64,000 nucleotides of DNA from Hoylesella pleuritidis JCM 14110 (lineage in GTDB: Bacteria > Bacteroidota > Bacteroidia > Bacteroidales > Bacteroidaceae). The stretch covers positions 186,001 through 250,000 of the forward strand of contig NZ_BAJN01000001.1 in the NCBI RefSeq assembly GCF_000613725.1, given 5' to 3'. The stretch's first letter is position 1; every line of letters begins with the position of its first letter. The translations under genes were made by a program, and so were the position numbers. Of this stretch, positions 55,814 to 64,000 are shown piece after piece. Under the pieces are notes generated by a model that saw only the letters and a list, made by a program, of their open reading frames with translations, was not told where the DNA came from and made no database searches.

Positions 55814-56566
55814 ATGGAAAAATTAGTCAAGTTTATGATAAGAGAAAATAGAATAAAAACTTCGTTCTCCTTGTGGAAAAAGATTATAGGTGAGTCCTTA
55901 CTCTTCCTTTTATTTTTCTCGCTCCCTCTTTCAGCCCAAACAAACAGAGTTTTGAGGGATAGCTTAGCCACAGCCTCAGAACGAGTGGCTTACCATCCGG
56001 ACAGCATTGATCTGCGATTACGCAAAGCTTCGTGGAATATAATGTTAGAACAATGGAGTTTTGCTCGCGATGAATACGACTATATACTTCTTCGAGAACC
56101 TGATAATATTGCAGCACTTTATTATCGTGCCTTTGTCAATGAGAAATTAGGGAGATTGAATTTTGCTCGCTTGGATTATGAGAATCTTTTGAAGCGTGTA
56201 CCCGGAAATTTTGAAGCACAGTTGGGGTTAGCATTACTTAATGAAAAAGATCATCATTACACAGAGGCCTTCAATCAAATTAATCAGCTTATTGACCAAT
56301 TTCCCAATAACCCCATAGCATATGCGGCGCGAGCTGGTATCGAGAAAGAACGGAAGATGTATGAATTGGCGGAATATGATTATGGAGAGGCTATCAAACG
56401 CGATATTACTAATATCGATTACATTTTAAACCGTTCAGATGTACGCTATTTGTTAAGTGACTATGTAGGAGCACGGGAAGATCTCGATAGAGTAGTTAAT
56501 CTCGGTATTTCTCGTGCTAACCTCCGAAAGTATTACAACCGATTAAAAATTAAAAGGAAAAATTAA
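55814..56566 (+). CDS. Exported TPR-repeat protein
   Basis: The 250-residue product has an N-terminal signal segment (ESLLFLLFFSLPLSAQ) preceded by about 25 charged residues. A later Met (MIREN, 55835) could be the true start. From residue 60 onward there are TPR units (WSFARDEYDYILLREPDNIAALYYRAF, then FARLDYENLLKRVPGNFEAQLGLAL, then YELAEYDYGEAIKRDITNIDYILNRSDV). It is a scaffold-type protein of unknown partner. It follows dnaB by 68 bases on the same strand. Confidence 0.85.
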   Translation: MEKLVKFMIRENRIKTSFSLWKKIIGESLLFLLFFSLPLSAQTNRVLRDSLATASERVAYHPDSIDLRLRKASWNIMLEQWSFARDEYDYILLREPDNIAALYYRAFVNEKLGRLNFARLDYENLLKRVPGNFEAQLGLALLNEKDHHYTEAFNQINQLIDQFPNNPIAYAARAGIEKERKMYELAEYDYGEAIKRDITNIDYILNRSDVRYLLSDYVGAREDLDRVVNLGISRANLRKYYNRLKIKRKN

Positions 56567-56750
56567 GGAATATGTTTTCACAATAGAATATGATTTACCG
56601 TAATTTATCATAATATTTATTATATATCTTAAAGTAGTTGGAGTGAGCGGAAATGGAAAGACCTCACTCATAAAACTTCTTTTGGGATTGAATATAGAAT
56701 GTATCCGCATTACCACCTCTTACCGAGCATAGTGCGCCAGACCTATACCT

Positions 56751-57686
56751 TTATAATAAGAAGAACAACGAGACGCCTATTACAGAAACAATAGCGCCGA
56801 TAACTCCCTTGACGGTGAGGCGCTGATGAAATAGGTAGTAAGACAGAGGCAGGATGATAATAGGACTCATTGACATCAGTGTACTGGCAATTCCGGCCGC
56901 AGTATACTGCACAGCAACCAACGAGAAACCCACACCCACAAGCGGTCCGCTGATAACAGCGATGATCATCGCCAACATCCCCTTTCGATCTTGTACGCTG
57001 TGAACAAACAATCGACTCTCGCCCTTGAGCAACAACCACGCCGTAAAACATATCAGACCCGTGATGCAACGGATTGCGTTGGCACTGAACGGTAGCAGCG
57101 GCCCTATCTTAGGAAGCAATTCAGCCGGCACTTCGGCAATGTAGGTTTTGATGCCCATCATTCCGAGAACTAATCCTAAGCCCTGTCCTACCCCAGATCC
57201 AATACCGTAAAGCACACCTTTAAGCGGCAGTTGAAGCACCAGTCGCTTGCCCTCTCCGCGTCCGAGCACTGACACGGCGATACCACCGATCGTCACAGTC
57301 ATTGCCACTAAGCTCTGCCAACCCAGCTTCTCGTCCATCAAAAGCCACGCTGAAACGGCCGCATACATCGGAGACAGGGTGACAAGAAGCTGTCCGTAAC
57401 GCGAACCAATGGTGAGGTAACTGTTCAGGAGACACCAATCGCCGAAGAAATAGCCAACAAAGCCCGACAAGGCAAGCCACATCCACGTATCTACCCGCGC
57501 ATAAACAGGAAATGGATAGCCTGCCAGCACCCACGTCAAAATACAAGACAACGCACATCCCAGCAACATTCGCCACACATTCAGCACCAGTCCACCCCAC
57601 TGTCTGCCAGCAACTTCGCAGGAAAGCGCTGCCACCGTAAACGAGAATGCTACGCCCAAAGAGATGATTTCTCCAATATATACCAT
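56751..57686 (-). CDS. DMT superfamily (EamA) transporter
   Basis: The 311-residue inner-membrane protein has ten predicted transmembrane segments in two EamA halves, for example LGVAFSFTVAALSC and VWRMLLGCALSCILTWVLAGY in the first, GLGLVLGMMGIKTYIA and IASTLMSMSPIIILPLSYYLF in the second. DMT proteins export or exchange small metabolites; the substrate here cannot be read from sequence. It is monocistronic on the minus strand, with a promoter-like box at 57724-57731. Confidence 0.9.
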   Translation of the reverse strand: MVYIGEIISLGVAFSFTVAALSCEVAGRQWGGLVLNVWRMLLGCALSCILTWVLAGYPFPVYARVDTWMWLALSGFVGYFFGDWCLLNSYLTIGSRYGQLLVTLSPMYAAVSAWLLMDEKLGWQSLVAMTVTIGGIAVSVLGRGEGKRLVLQLPLKGVLYGIGSGVGQGLGLVLGMMGIKTYIAEVPAELLPKIGPLLPFSANAIRCITGLICFTAWLLLKGESRLFVHSVQDRKGMLAMIIAVISGPLVGVGFSLVAVQYTAAGIASTLMSMSPIIILPLSYYLFHQRLTVKGVIGAIVSVIGVSLFFLL

Positions 57687-57723
57687 TTTTCTATGGTTAG
57701 GATAAAAACAGATTTTGCGGCTG

Positions 57724-57754
57724 CAAAGATAGTAAAAAATCTAAGATTACGAAA
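57724..57754 (-). promoter_or_regulatory. Candidate promoter of the DMT transporter
   Basis: Minus-strand TATCTTTG (57724-57731) with TTTC (57751-57754) at spacing 19. The -33 box is one base off the TTTG consensus. Confidence 0.55.
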
Positions 57755-57794
57755 GAAAACACCTTATTGCACATAGAAAGTGTATAAATAAAAT

Positions 57795-57825
57795 GTAGGG
57801 ACAGATACAATCGCCCTGTCCCTAC
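57795..57825 (-). terminator. Terminator of the M16 peptidase operon
   Basis: A perfect 10-bp stem (gtagggacag at 57795-57804, ctgtccctac at 57816-57825) lies 18 bases past the M16 stop. The minus strand continues ATTTTATTT. Confidence 0.85.
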
Positions 57826-57842
57826 CAACCTACCACTACAAA

Positions 57843-60662
57843 TTATTCTTGCGGCAGCATAACAACTGAAATGCAATTGCCACTTTGAAGAATCTGTTTC
57901 ATTAAATTGCACAAATCTTGTGGAGTTTGTGCCTTGATAATCTCTTTGTAACGAGCGTGCAGATCGATACCATACCTACGATACATATTGATAACACCAC
58001 TCCAATAGGCGTTGGTCTTCACTGCATTGTCTACATTCTTGAGCATATACTCTTTAACTTTGGCTAACATCGACGCGTCGCAGGTGCGGGTCATCTCTTT
58101 GGCCTCTTGACGGATGATTTGCAGAGCCGTATCCTTTTTCTCCGGCTTCATCGGACAGGTTACAAGAACAGTATAATCGTGATATCCATCTTCAAGGGTA
58201 GCATTGCCTTCTGCACCGCACGAATAAGCAGCCCCAGCATCTTCACGAATTTTTTTGAGATAGACCATACTGAGAACCTGACCGATCATATTCACTCGGA
58301 CTGCATTCTCAATTGTATAAGGCAAATCTGTATTGTGCCAGAACAGATAAGCCATCGCTTTCGGTGTTTCCATCTTGCGACGGAAAGTGTTGTCGATTAC
58401 TCCCTTTTGGAAAGCATTGGTAATATGTCCTTTCTCTATCTTTCCTTTGGCGGGAAGCGATGCCAGATAACGGCAGATCAACTTACGTAGCTGCGGCTCG
58501 TCGAAGTCGCCGATGAAACTGAATGTCCATCCGCGGGCATTGGCTGTGCGCTCGCGGGCAATCTTCAAGATACGAGCATAATCGATCTGGGGCAGATCAT
58601 CCATCAAAACGGGTTTGAGTCGCGGATTATGTCCATAAATCGTAGCTGCCAAAGAATCGCTAAAAATGACATCGTGCGAAAGATTGCGGTTTTTAAGAAC
58701 AATCTTCCACGAATCTATCAGTTTATTGAATGCCTTATCGTCGCGTGTGATATCAGTGAAATAAAGGTATACCAATTGGAGCATAGTTTCCACATCACGT
58801 TTCGACGAAGAACCTCCGACACCTGTATAGATATCGCCGATGGAGAGATGAGCATTGGCTATCTTTCCAGCTAAGATCTTAGGAAGTTCCATACTGGGGA
58901 AGCCGCCTAAACCACTGATACCGATTATATCATCAAATACCGCGAGATTAACATAGTCTTTCGGACCGTAAAGCGACTTGCCGCCATAACCCGTAGCGGA
59001 AAGATTGACCTGATCTTTCTTGAAGTCTGTCTTTTTCAAGATCACTGTAACACCATTAGAAAGCGTGAGCTCCTTATAATCGAATTTATCATTCTTCTTT
59101 TCTTTGACAATTCGCCCTGATTTCGGCAAATTAGTCATCAGAGGTTTGTTCTTGACATTGTCCACATAGGGAGTGAGCTTCGCATTTCGGGCTGCGTGAA
59201 CAGCTTCGAGCAGCGCTTCACAAGTAGGATAAACATTACCTGGTTTCTCGTTATTGAAATTGACAATAACGAGATTACGATCTGTCTTAGGCAGCAACTG
59301 CGGGAGGATTCCGTTAATATCACTCAGTGGTATCATCGGAATGAGTTCTTTCATTATCTGATAATAATCCTCGAAAGCCGGGATCGGTTCGTTGGATAAG
59401 AAATTGCCTTTATAATCATCGGCAAATGATGCGCTACTACGCTTATCACGACTGTTGAATGCTTTATCCAGACTGCTGAGAATATTAGCCTTGGCACGAT
59501 CGTATTCCGTCTGTGTAAAACCAAACTCAGAAGCACGATAAGCCTCTACCAATGCTGCTTGAATAGCAATGGATGCCTTTTCTATATCTTTCGGTGCAGC
59601 ACTGATGGTAAAAGCATTTTTGGTTTTGGCAAAGATAAAGGAACCGTCGCCAGCACTGGCACCGATAAAAGGACAGTCCGGTTTTTGTGCAACTTCAACA
59701 AACCTGTCATTAAGCATTCCGAGAGCTAAGTTTTTGACATAATTGGCAACGATATAATCCATCTTTCCTTTCAACGAGTCCGGCCACGCATCGTGCTTGA
59801 ACATTACTTCGACAACACTGTTAGACTGCTCTTTATCTTTATCGATAATAATAATAGGCTGTTCATTATCAGGTACAGGCTCATCTAACACGGGTGCCAT
59901 ATTATTGGGATTTTTAATGGAACCAAAAAGTTTCTTGATCATCGCCTCCGTATGGTCAACATCTACATCTCCTACGACAATGATACCTTGATTAGATGGA
60001 TGATACCACTTCTCATAATAGTCGCGCAATTCTTTTGGTTTAAAATTGTCGACAACGCTCATTAGTCCGATCGGGAAACGTGCACCATACTTAGACCCCG
60101 AGTACAATGTCGGAAGATTACGCTCTAACATACGTGAATTTGCACTGGTCCGTTCACGCCATTCTTCGTGAATGACACCACGTTCTTTGTCTATTTCAAC
60201 AGGATCAAGCGTAAGTGCATTAGCCCAGTCGTGTAGAATCAACAAACAAGAATCTAAAGCACTTTGACGGGTAGTGGGCACATTAGAAATGTTATAAACG
60301 GTCTGATCGATTGATGTGTAAGCATTCAGGTCGCCTCCGAACTTTACACCCAAACTTTCACAATACCGAATCAGTTCATTTCCTTTGAAATGATCAGTAC
60401 CATTGAAACACATATGTTCAAGAAAATGGGCCAATCCACGCTGGCTCTCTTCCTCCTGAATAGATCCTACTTTTTGTGCAATATAAAAGTCGGCACGATG
60501 CTCGGGCCAATTATTGTAACGAATATAATATTTCAATCCGTTAGGCAATGTACCGATACGTACTGCCGTATCGACAGGAATTTGAGGAATCTGTGTTTGT
60601 GCAACCACCTGAAAAGAGGCTAGCACAAATATCCCTAATAAAAACTTTCTTAGGTTTTTCAT
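57843..60662 (-). CDS. M16 family zinc metallopeptidase (PqqL-like)
   Basis: The 939-residue exported protein has a signal peptide (FLLGIFVLASFQVVAQ) and an inverzincin site: HFLEH at 79-83 with the third ligand Glu at 160 (ERGVIHEEW), the classic HxxEH-X76-E spacing. A second, non-catalytic M16 half follows. Such enzymes degrade peptides in the periplasm. It is the last gene of a minus-strand run that begins with the DUF4843 protein at the window edge. Peptide processing after SusC/SusD-type uptake is a plausible job, inferred from context. Confidence 0.93.
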   Translation of the reverse strand: MKNLRKFLLGIFVLASFQVVAQTQIPQIPVDTAVRIGTLPNGLKYYIRYNNWPEHRADFYIAQKVGSIQEEESQRGLAHFLEHMCFNGTDHFKGNELIRYCESLGVKFGGDLNAYTSIDQTVYNISNVPTTRQSALDSCLLILHDWANALTLDPVEIDKERGVIHEEWRERTSANSRMLERNLPTLYSGSKYGARFPIGLMSVVDNFKPKELRDYYEKWYHPSNQGIIVVGDVDVDHTEAMIKKLFGSIKNPNNMAPVLDEPVPDNEQPIIIIDKDKEQSNSVVEVMFKHDAWPDSLKGKMDYIVANYVKNLALGMLNDRFVEVAQKPDCPFIGASAGDGSFIFAKTKNAFTISAAPKDIEKASIAIQAALVEAYRASEFGFTQTEYDRAKANILSSLDKAFNSRDKRSSASFADDYKGNFLSNEPIPAFEDYYQIMKELIPMIPLSDINGILPQLLPKTDRNLVIVNFNNEKPGNVYPTCEALLEAVHAARNAKLTPYVDNVKNKPLMTNLPKSGRIVKEKKNDKFDYKELTLSNGVTVILKKTDFKKDQVNLSATGYGGKSLYGPKDYVNLAVFDDIIGISGLGGFPSMELPKILAGKIANAHLSIGDIYTGVGGSSSKRDVETMLQLVYLYFTDITRDDKAFNKLIDSWKIVLKNRNLSHDVIFSDSLAATIYGHNPRLKPVLMDDLPQIDYARILKIARERTANARGWTFSFIGDFDEPQLRKLICRYLASLPAKGKIEKGHITNAFQKGVIDNTFRRKMETPKAMAYLFWHNTDLPYTIENAVRVNMIGQVLSMVYLKKIREDAGAAYSCGAEGNATLEDGYHDYTVLVTCPMKPEKKDTALQIIRQEAKEMTRTCDASMLAKVKEYMLKNVDNAVKTNAYWSGVINMYRRYGIDLHARYKEIIKAQTPQDLCNLMKQILQSGNCISVVMLPQE

Positions 60663-60675
60663 CGTTTGTCAACAA

Positions 60676-61773
60676 TTATTTTTTAGCCGGTGTGGTAAAC
60701 TTCACTTTCTGTAAACTACCCCACTTACCATCTACATTCTTAGCAAGCGAGCAAGCGATATAAGTGGTATTTGGCATCGCATTCCATTGTGCCCTATCAA
60801 CACGGTATTGATTCCAATAGGGATCATTGGGAATTTCCTTCTGCAACATCTTGATAACGCCGTTATCTCCCATATCCGGTTTATTAAACGCCTCTTCGGT
60901 GATGATGAGATCACGGTGAAGCGAAGCCTGATCATTGGGAGTATAAACTACCATTTGGAAATAACCGGTAGACTCACTGCCACCGAACTCACCGATTTTA
61001 ATGGAAACAGAAGCCTCGCCCTTACCACCGAGTTTCTTGGTTGTAACGGGAACCTTGGTAATCTCTTGGAAGATACCGTTCTTATCCCACGGTAATACGC
61101 ACAGTTCATAGGGAGTATTGGGAATCATCCCACGCCACGTATAAACTTTTTCAGCCGTATAATCTTTTCCACTAAACTGCTTGATCATATCATAGGCATT
61201 CGAGAATCCCATCATATGCCCGTGCTGTTCTATGGTCTTTTCAATCGTTCCGGCTTCAAACTCGCAAAGGGCGAATCCTGCAACCTCTGCATTGGGAGTA
61301 AACTTGATGGTTACACTATCCGGACCAAGTGCAATAACCTGACCAACTACTTCTGGAGAAACAAACCCTTGACGTCTTGGAGCAATGAAAGAAGCACGCT
61401 CTACTTTACCCACTTTACCGTCTTTGTCATAGCCTAAACTTATCAATGTATATTCCTTCTCGGGTACAACGATAAGTCCGAAATCCACAAGTTTTTTATC
61501 TTTAATATCGTCTGTATATTTCTGTTTTTTTTGATTACTGAAATAGTCTGCCATATTATCATCTCCAATCATCGAAGCAATGTCCGAGGTAAAGAGAGCG
61601 AGACAATAAGTTCGACACTCTGGAGACTTTTTAAGCGAAAGTGTCGGGGCACCCGACTTTGACACGCTGACGCTGAGTTTTACCGTCACTTTTTCATTCT
61701 TTTCTGCCGCATTAAGGGCAAATACGGACATAAACAACAGTATAATGCTGCTGATACATTTTCTTGAAATCAT
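60676..61773 (-). CDS. Exported protein with three repeated beta modules
   Basis: The 365-residue product has a signal peptide (CISSIILLFMSVFALNAAE). Three segments look like repeats of one beta-sandwich, each ending in a similar strand: LISLGYDKDGKVGKVERASF, CVLPWDKNGIFQEITKVPV and CSLAKNVDGKWGSLQKVKF. The spacing is about 110-120 residues. I read these as fibronectin-type III-like modules. No enzyme motif is seen. It lies 13 bases before the M16 peptidase gene and 75 after the PKD-like lipoprotein, so it is probably part of the same locus. Confidence 0.7.
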   Translation of the reverse strand: MISRKCISSIILLFMSVFALNAAEKNEKVTVKLSVSVSKSGAPTLSLKKSPECRTYCLALFTSDIASMIGDDNMADYFSNQKKQKYTDDIKDKKLVDFGLIVVPEKEYTLISLGYDKDGKVGKVERASFIAPRRQGFVSPEVVGQVIALGPDSVTIKFTPNAEVAGFALCEFEAGTIEKTIEQHGHMMGFSNAYDMIKQFSGKDYTAEKVYTWRGMIPNTPYELCVLPWDKNGIFQEITKVPVTTKKLGGKGEASVSIKIGEFGGSESTGYFQMVVYTPNDQASLHRDLIITEEAFNKPDMGDNGVIKMLQKEIPNDPYWNQYRVDRAQWNAMPNTTYIACSLAKNVDGKWGSLQKVKFTTPAKK

Positions 61774-61806
61774 ATTTTTATATTTATCTGTGAATAATCA
61801 AAGATG

Positions 61807-61836
61807 GCAAGGGGCACACAATGTGCTGCCCCTTGC
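61807..61836 (-). terminator. Hairpin after the PKD-like lipoprotein gene
   Basis: A perfect 10-bp stem (gcaaggggca at 61807-61816, tgccccttgc at 61827-61836) lies 12 bases past the PKD-like stop. On the minus strand it is followed by CATCTTTG, a weak T tract, so some read-through into the downstream genes is likely. Confidence 0.6.
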
Positions 61837-61848
61837 AACCCATTTTAA

Positions 61849-63525
61849 TTAATACATATCATAGTATGCACTTATAACTCCCAACTGCTTAATGGAAACG
61901 ACTTTTCCACCGACATTATATTTCTTGAGAAAACGAGGTGCAGGTAAATCCACTACATTGTAAATCAGAATATCACCGTTTTCACATCCGACAATCAGAT
62001 GAGGATAATCCATTACATCCACATAAGCAGTCTCCCTATCATAAGTTATAAAAGTAATTTTAGAAGTAATACCTTCAAGTGGCAATTTTTCTATCCGCAC
62101 AGTTGAAGATGCCCAAGTAGAACCTCGGACAATCGCATAAACCTCTTTATCCTCAGAGAATAAATCATAATAGGCTTTTAACCTGTTCGTAATACGTTCT
62201 CCTGCAGCTACAAGAAATTTCGTATCCTTATTAAGATGATGTCCCGCAACTTCATAAGGGAAATAGTAAGTGTACGCCATCGGAATATTCAAACGTCGTC
62301 CACGATTGTCTATCGTAAATGTACCTACCATCGATTTACCTCCTGTGTTATAATAAATCTGGAACCAACTATTATTATGGTCAAAATATTGTGCTCCATT
62401 GATATTGGTCAGGAACAAAACTTCCGCATCTTCCGGCATCTCCATAATCGGAGCACCTTGCCAATTAGGATAACTCAATGTAGTCATCCAGCTACGATAG
62501 CTACCGTAAGTTCCTTCTAAGGAGGTGGCAATAACCACTCTTCTGTTTTTCTCATCATAACAAGGGATATTGGTAATTCCCCAGCAAGTATGTCCAAATG
62601 AAGTGATCTTATAGCCTTTCTCATCAAGATAGTAAGGTTCTGTAAGAAATTTACCACCCAAATAGTTCTTTGACATCTGGCGGCTAAAAACCCTTCCGTC
62701 CTGTGTTGCTACCCAAGTAAATGCCGGTGATTCTGATCCGCCGACTTCCTGATCGCGCCGTGCACTGACCTTAAAATCAGTAGGTGTTCCGTCAGCAAAT
62801 CTTGAACTTAAATCCCATACCTTTTTTAGGGTAGAAGCATCAAATACCGACGCATCTCCTTCTTGTGTAGTAACCGTAATTGAACCTGTTTTACTTACAT
62901 TTTTTGCAAAAGCTACATCCAATTGCTTCGGCGTTCCTGGAATGTCTCCCGCCTGATTCGGTTTAAGTTTGAAGTCAGGAACAGTAAACTTTCCACTTGC
63001 ATCTCGCCCATATCGCAAACTCATCACAGATAGTGCACCAACATTAGGTGTGTCCGGCGATTTTACTGAATAGACTATAAAATCCCCATCTGCAATCGGC
63101 GGATAAAGAAAAATTGTCGTTTTTGCTTTAAACGAAACACCGGTAGATTTTTCAATGATAGCAAAATCTCCATTCAGGTAACTTTCCGTAGGATAATCTT
63201 CTAATCCAAGCCGTTTCAGAAACTCTTCAGTCGGAATAATCTCTGTCAACTTATCAGAAAAAACTTTTCCATTATACCGCCATTCATAGCGTACTTCCTG
63301 ACTGCGTTGTAACGAATCCAGACTACCCCAATTGAATACTTTCGAGGCGTCTATTTTTGTATTAGATCCACCACGTCCAACAATTTGGATTGGCTTAGAA
63401 GATACATCAATCAACCACGTAGGCGGTTTCAATGATTCATATTTATAATTGCCATCATCACTGAAACACGAGCCCAGTAATATCGGCATAAGTATCCATA
63501 CAATGGCATATTTTATCTTTCTCAT
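61849..63525 (-). CDS. PKD-like family lipoprotein
   Basis: The 558-residue product has a lipobox (ILLGSC, Cys 20) and matches the Bacteroidales PKD-like lipoprotein family found in SusC/SusD-type loci. An N-terminal immunoglobulin-like region (RYEWRYNGKVF) is followed by a large beta-rich domain that may be a propeller (TWVATQDGRVFSRQM, then FTIDNRGRRLNIPM). A surface-exposed ligand-binding role is inferred from the family. It follows the DUF4843 gene by 24 bases. Confidence 0.85.
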   Translation of the reverse strand: MRKIKYAIVWILMPILLGSCFSDDGNYKYESLKPPTWLIDVSSKPIQIVGRGGSNTKIDASKVFNWGSLDSLQRSQEVRYEWRYNGKVFSDKLTEIIPTEEFLKRLGLEDYPTESYLNGDFAIIEKSTGVSFKAKTTIFLYPPIADGDFIVYSVKSPDTPNVGALSVMSLRYGRDASGKFTVPDFKLKPNQAGDIPGTPKQLDVAFAKNVSKTGSITVTTQEGDASVFDASTLKKVWDLSSRFADGTPTDFKVSARRDQEVGGSESPAFTWVATQDGRVFSRQMSKNYLGGKFLTEPYYLDEKGYKITSFGHTCWGITNIPCYDEKNRRVVIATSLEGTYGSYRSWMTTLSYPNWQGAPIMEMPEDAEVLFLTNINGAQYFDHNNSWFQIYYNTGGKSMVGTFTIDNRGRRLNIPMAYTYYFPYEVAGHHLNKDTKFLVAAGERITNRLKAYYDLFSEDKEVYAIVRGSTWASSTVRIEKLPLEGITSKITFITYDRETAYVDVMDYPHLIVGCENGDILIYNVVDLPAPRFLKKYNVGGKVVSIKQLGVISAYYDMY

Positions 63526-63549
63526 AATGCTTGATATAATAGATATAGG

Positions 63550-64000
63550 TTATACATTTACCGTCATAATACTTCCATCCTCTTCCTTTGCTTGATCGGG
63601 ATGGTCTGTCAACCATTTCTTGAATTTCATCACAAGTTCTATCGCCTTATAAGGAGCTGTTTTCAGCATTTCCTCATTCAGAGTTGCTCCCGGGTCAATA
63701 TAAAGCAGGAACAATTTATATTTACGGCTAGAATATGCGCCGAAGAGATTGTCAGTTACCTCCTTATCCCACCATTTAGGTTTCACGGCATCGCGTATCA
63801 AAGTAATAATACCTCGTATACGTTCTGTTTGCCCCAATCGTAGATCCCCCATAGGCACAAGTTCTACTGTAAGCCGTATCCCGTGCGGCATATCTTTGAG
63901 TCGTGCCGATCTGTACATCTTAATCCCGATGGTGTCACTTCGATTCGTTGCTCCTTTTGCAGCCGGACGTGCTCTGAAAGTATAATGATCTGCCAGCTTA
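63550..64000 (-). CDS. DUF4843 family protein, 5' part outside the window
   Basis: The frame is open through the right edge of the window, so only the C-terminal 149 codons or so are present. The segments RLTVELVPMGDLRLGQTERIRGIITL and WWDKEVTDNLFGAYSSRKYKLFL fit DUF4843, a small lipoprotein family encoded just after SusD in many Bacteroidales loci. A SusC/SusD pair is therefore expected further right, beyond this window. The ATG at 63918 is internal and not the true start. Confidence 0.8.
   Translation of the reverse strand, partial: KLADHYTFRARPAAKGATNRSDTIGIKMYRSARLKDMPHGIRLTVELVPMGDLRLGQTERIRGIITLIRDAVKPKWWDKEVTDNLFGAYSSRKYKLFLLYIDPGATLNEEMLKTAPYKAIELVMKFKKWLTDHPDQAKEEDGSIMTVNV

Overview
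The window comes from a Bacteroidales genome, most likely a Prevotella-like (Prevotellaceae) organism. The evidence is: promoters with the Bacteroidetes consensus (-33 TTTG, -7 TAnnTTTG); a fused LpxC-FabZ lipid A enzyme; families typical of this order (DUF3256, DUF1573, DUF2582, DUF4843, DUF5715, DUF6057, PKD-like lipoprotein, type B T9SS sorting domain, HU-HIG); and long-form SAICAR synthase and GDP-fucose enzymes close to Bacteroides versions. The genus is inference; the order is well supported.

Layout, left to right. 1-7300: the 3' part of a tRNA-Lys, clpC, a DUF3256 protein, a DUF1573 protein, aspS and two small winged-helix-like proteins. 7300-10691: a GDP-L-fucose operon (manC, gmd, fcl). 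10741-17150, minus strand: uvrA with a lipoprotein carrying a T9SS sorting domain, an HU-like protein, and a two-gene operon of a 73-residue acidic peptide and a fimbrillin-like lipoprotein. 17355-20084, plus: RNase P RNA, a YihY membrane protein and two small genes. 20103-28573, minus: a Pif1-like helicase, a class A PBP, miaA and the lipid A genes lpxA, lpxC-fabZ, lpxD. 29046-35629, minus: a seven-gene housekeeping run phoH-purC-ubiE-aroE-purM-prfA-pyrF behind a near-perfect promoter. 35768-42517: DUF5715, a secreted protein, glyA/pyrI/pyrB (minus) and a second class A PBP. 42518-48618: a MITE-like element, kdsB, then an operon of a MORN-repeat protein, a YhcH-like protein, glgB and a DUF6057 membrane protein. 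48977-57686: a clostripain-like lipoprotein, valS, ispE, dnaB, a TPR protein and a DMT transporter. 57843-64000, minus: the distal end of what looks like a SusC/SusD-type locus (DUF4843, PKD-like lipoprotein, a repeat-module protein, an M16 peptidase).

Most of the window is ordinary core genome. The non-routine content lies between genes: a 23-bp tandem array of TACCCC/GGGGTA palindromes upstream of the HU gene, a (TG)15 microsatellite plus a second alternating tract in the leader of the small-peptide/lipoprotein operon, a roughly 215-bp element with terminal inverted repeats and a probable 9-bp target duplication around five 22-bp ATGACGTCAT repeats, and a dispersed TTAACGG palindrome family that also appears inside the DUF5715 coding sequence.

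Caution on quality: six conserved genes (manC, gmd, lpxA, pyrF, glyA, valS) are each broken by one small indel whose repair restores the normal family length. Sequencing error is the likeliest cause, so I annotate them as full-length genes with a marked frameshift.
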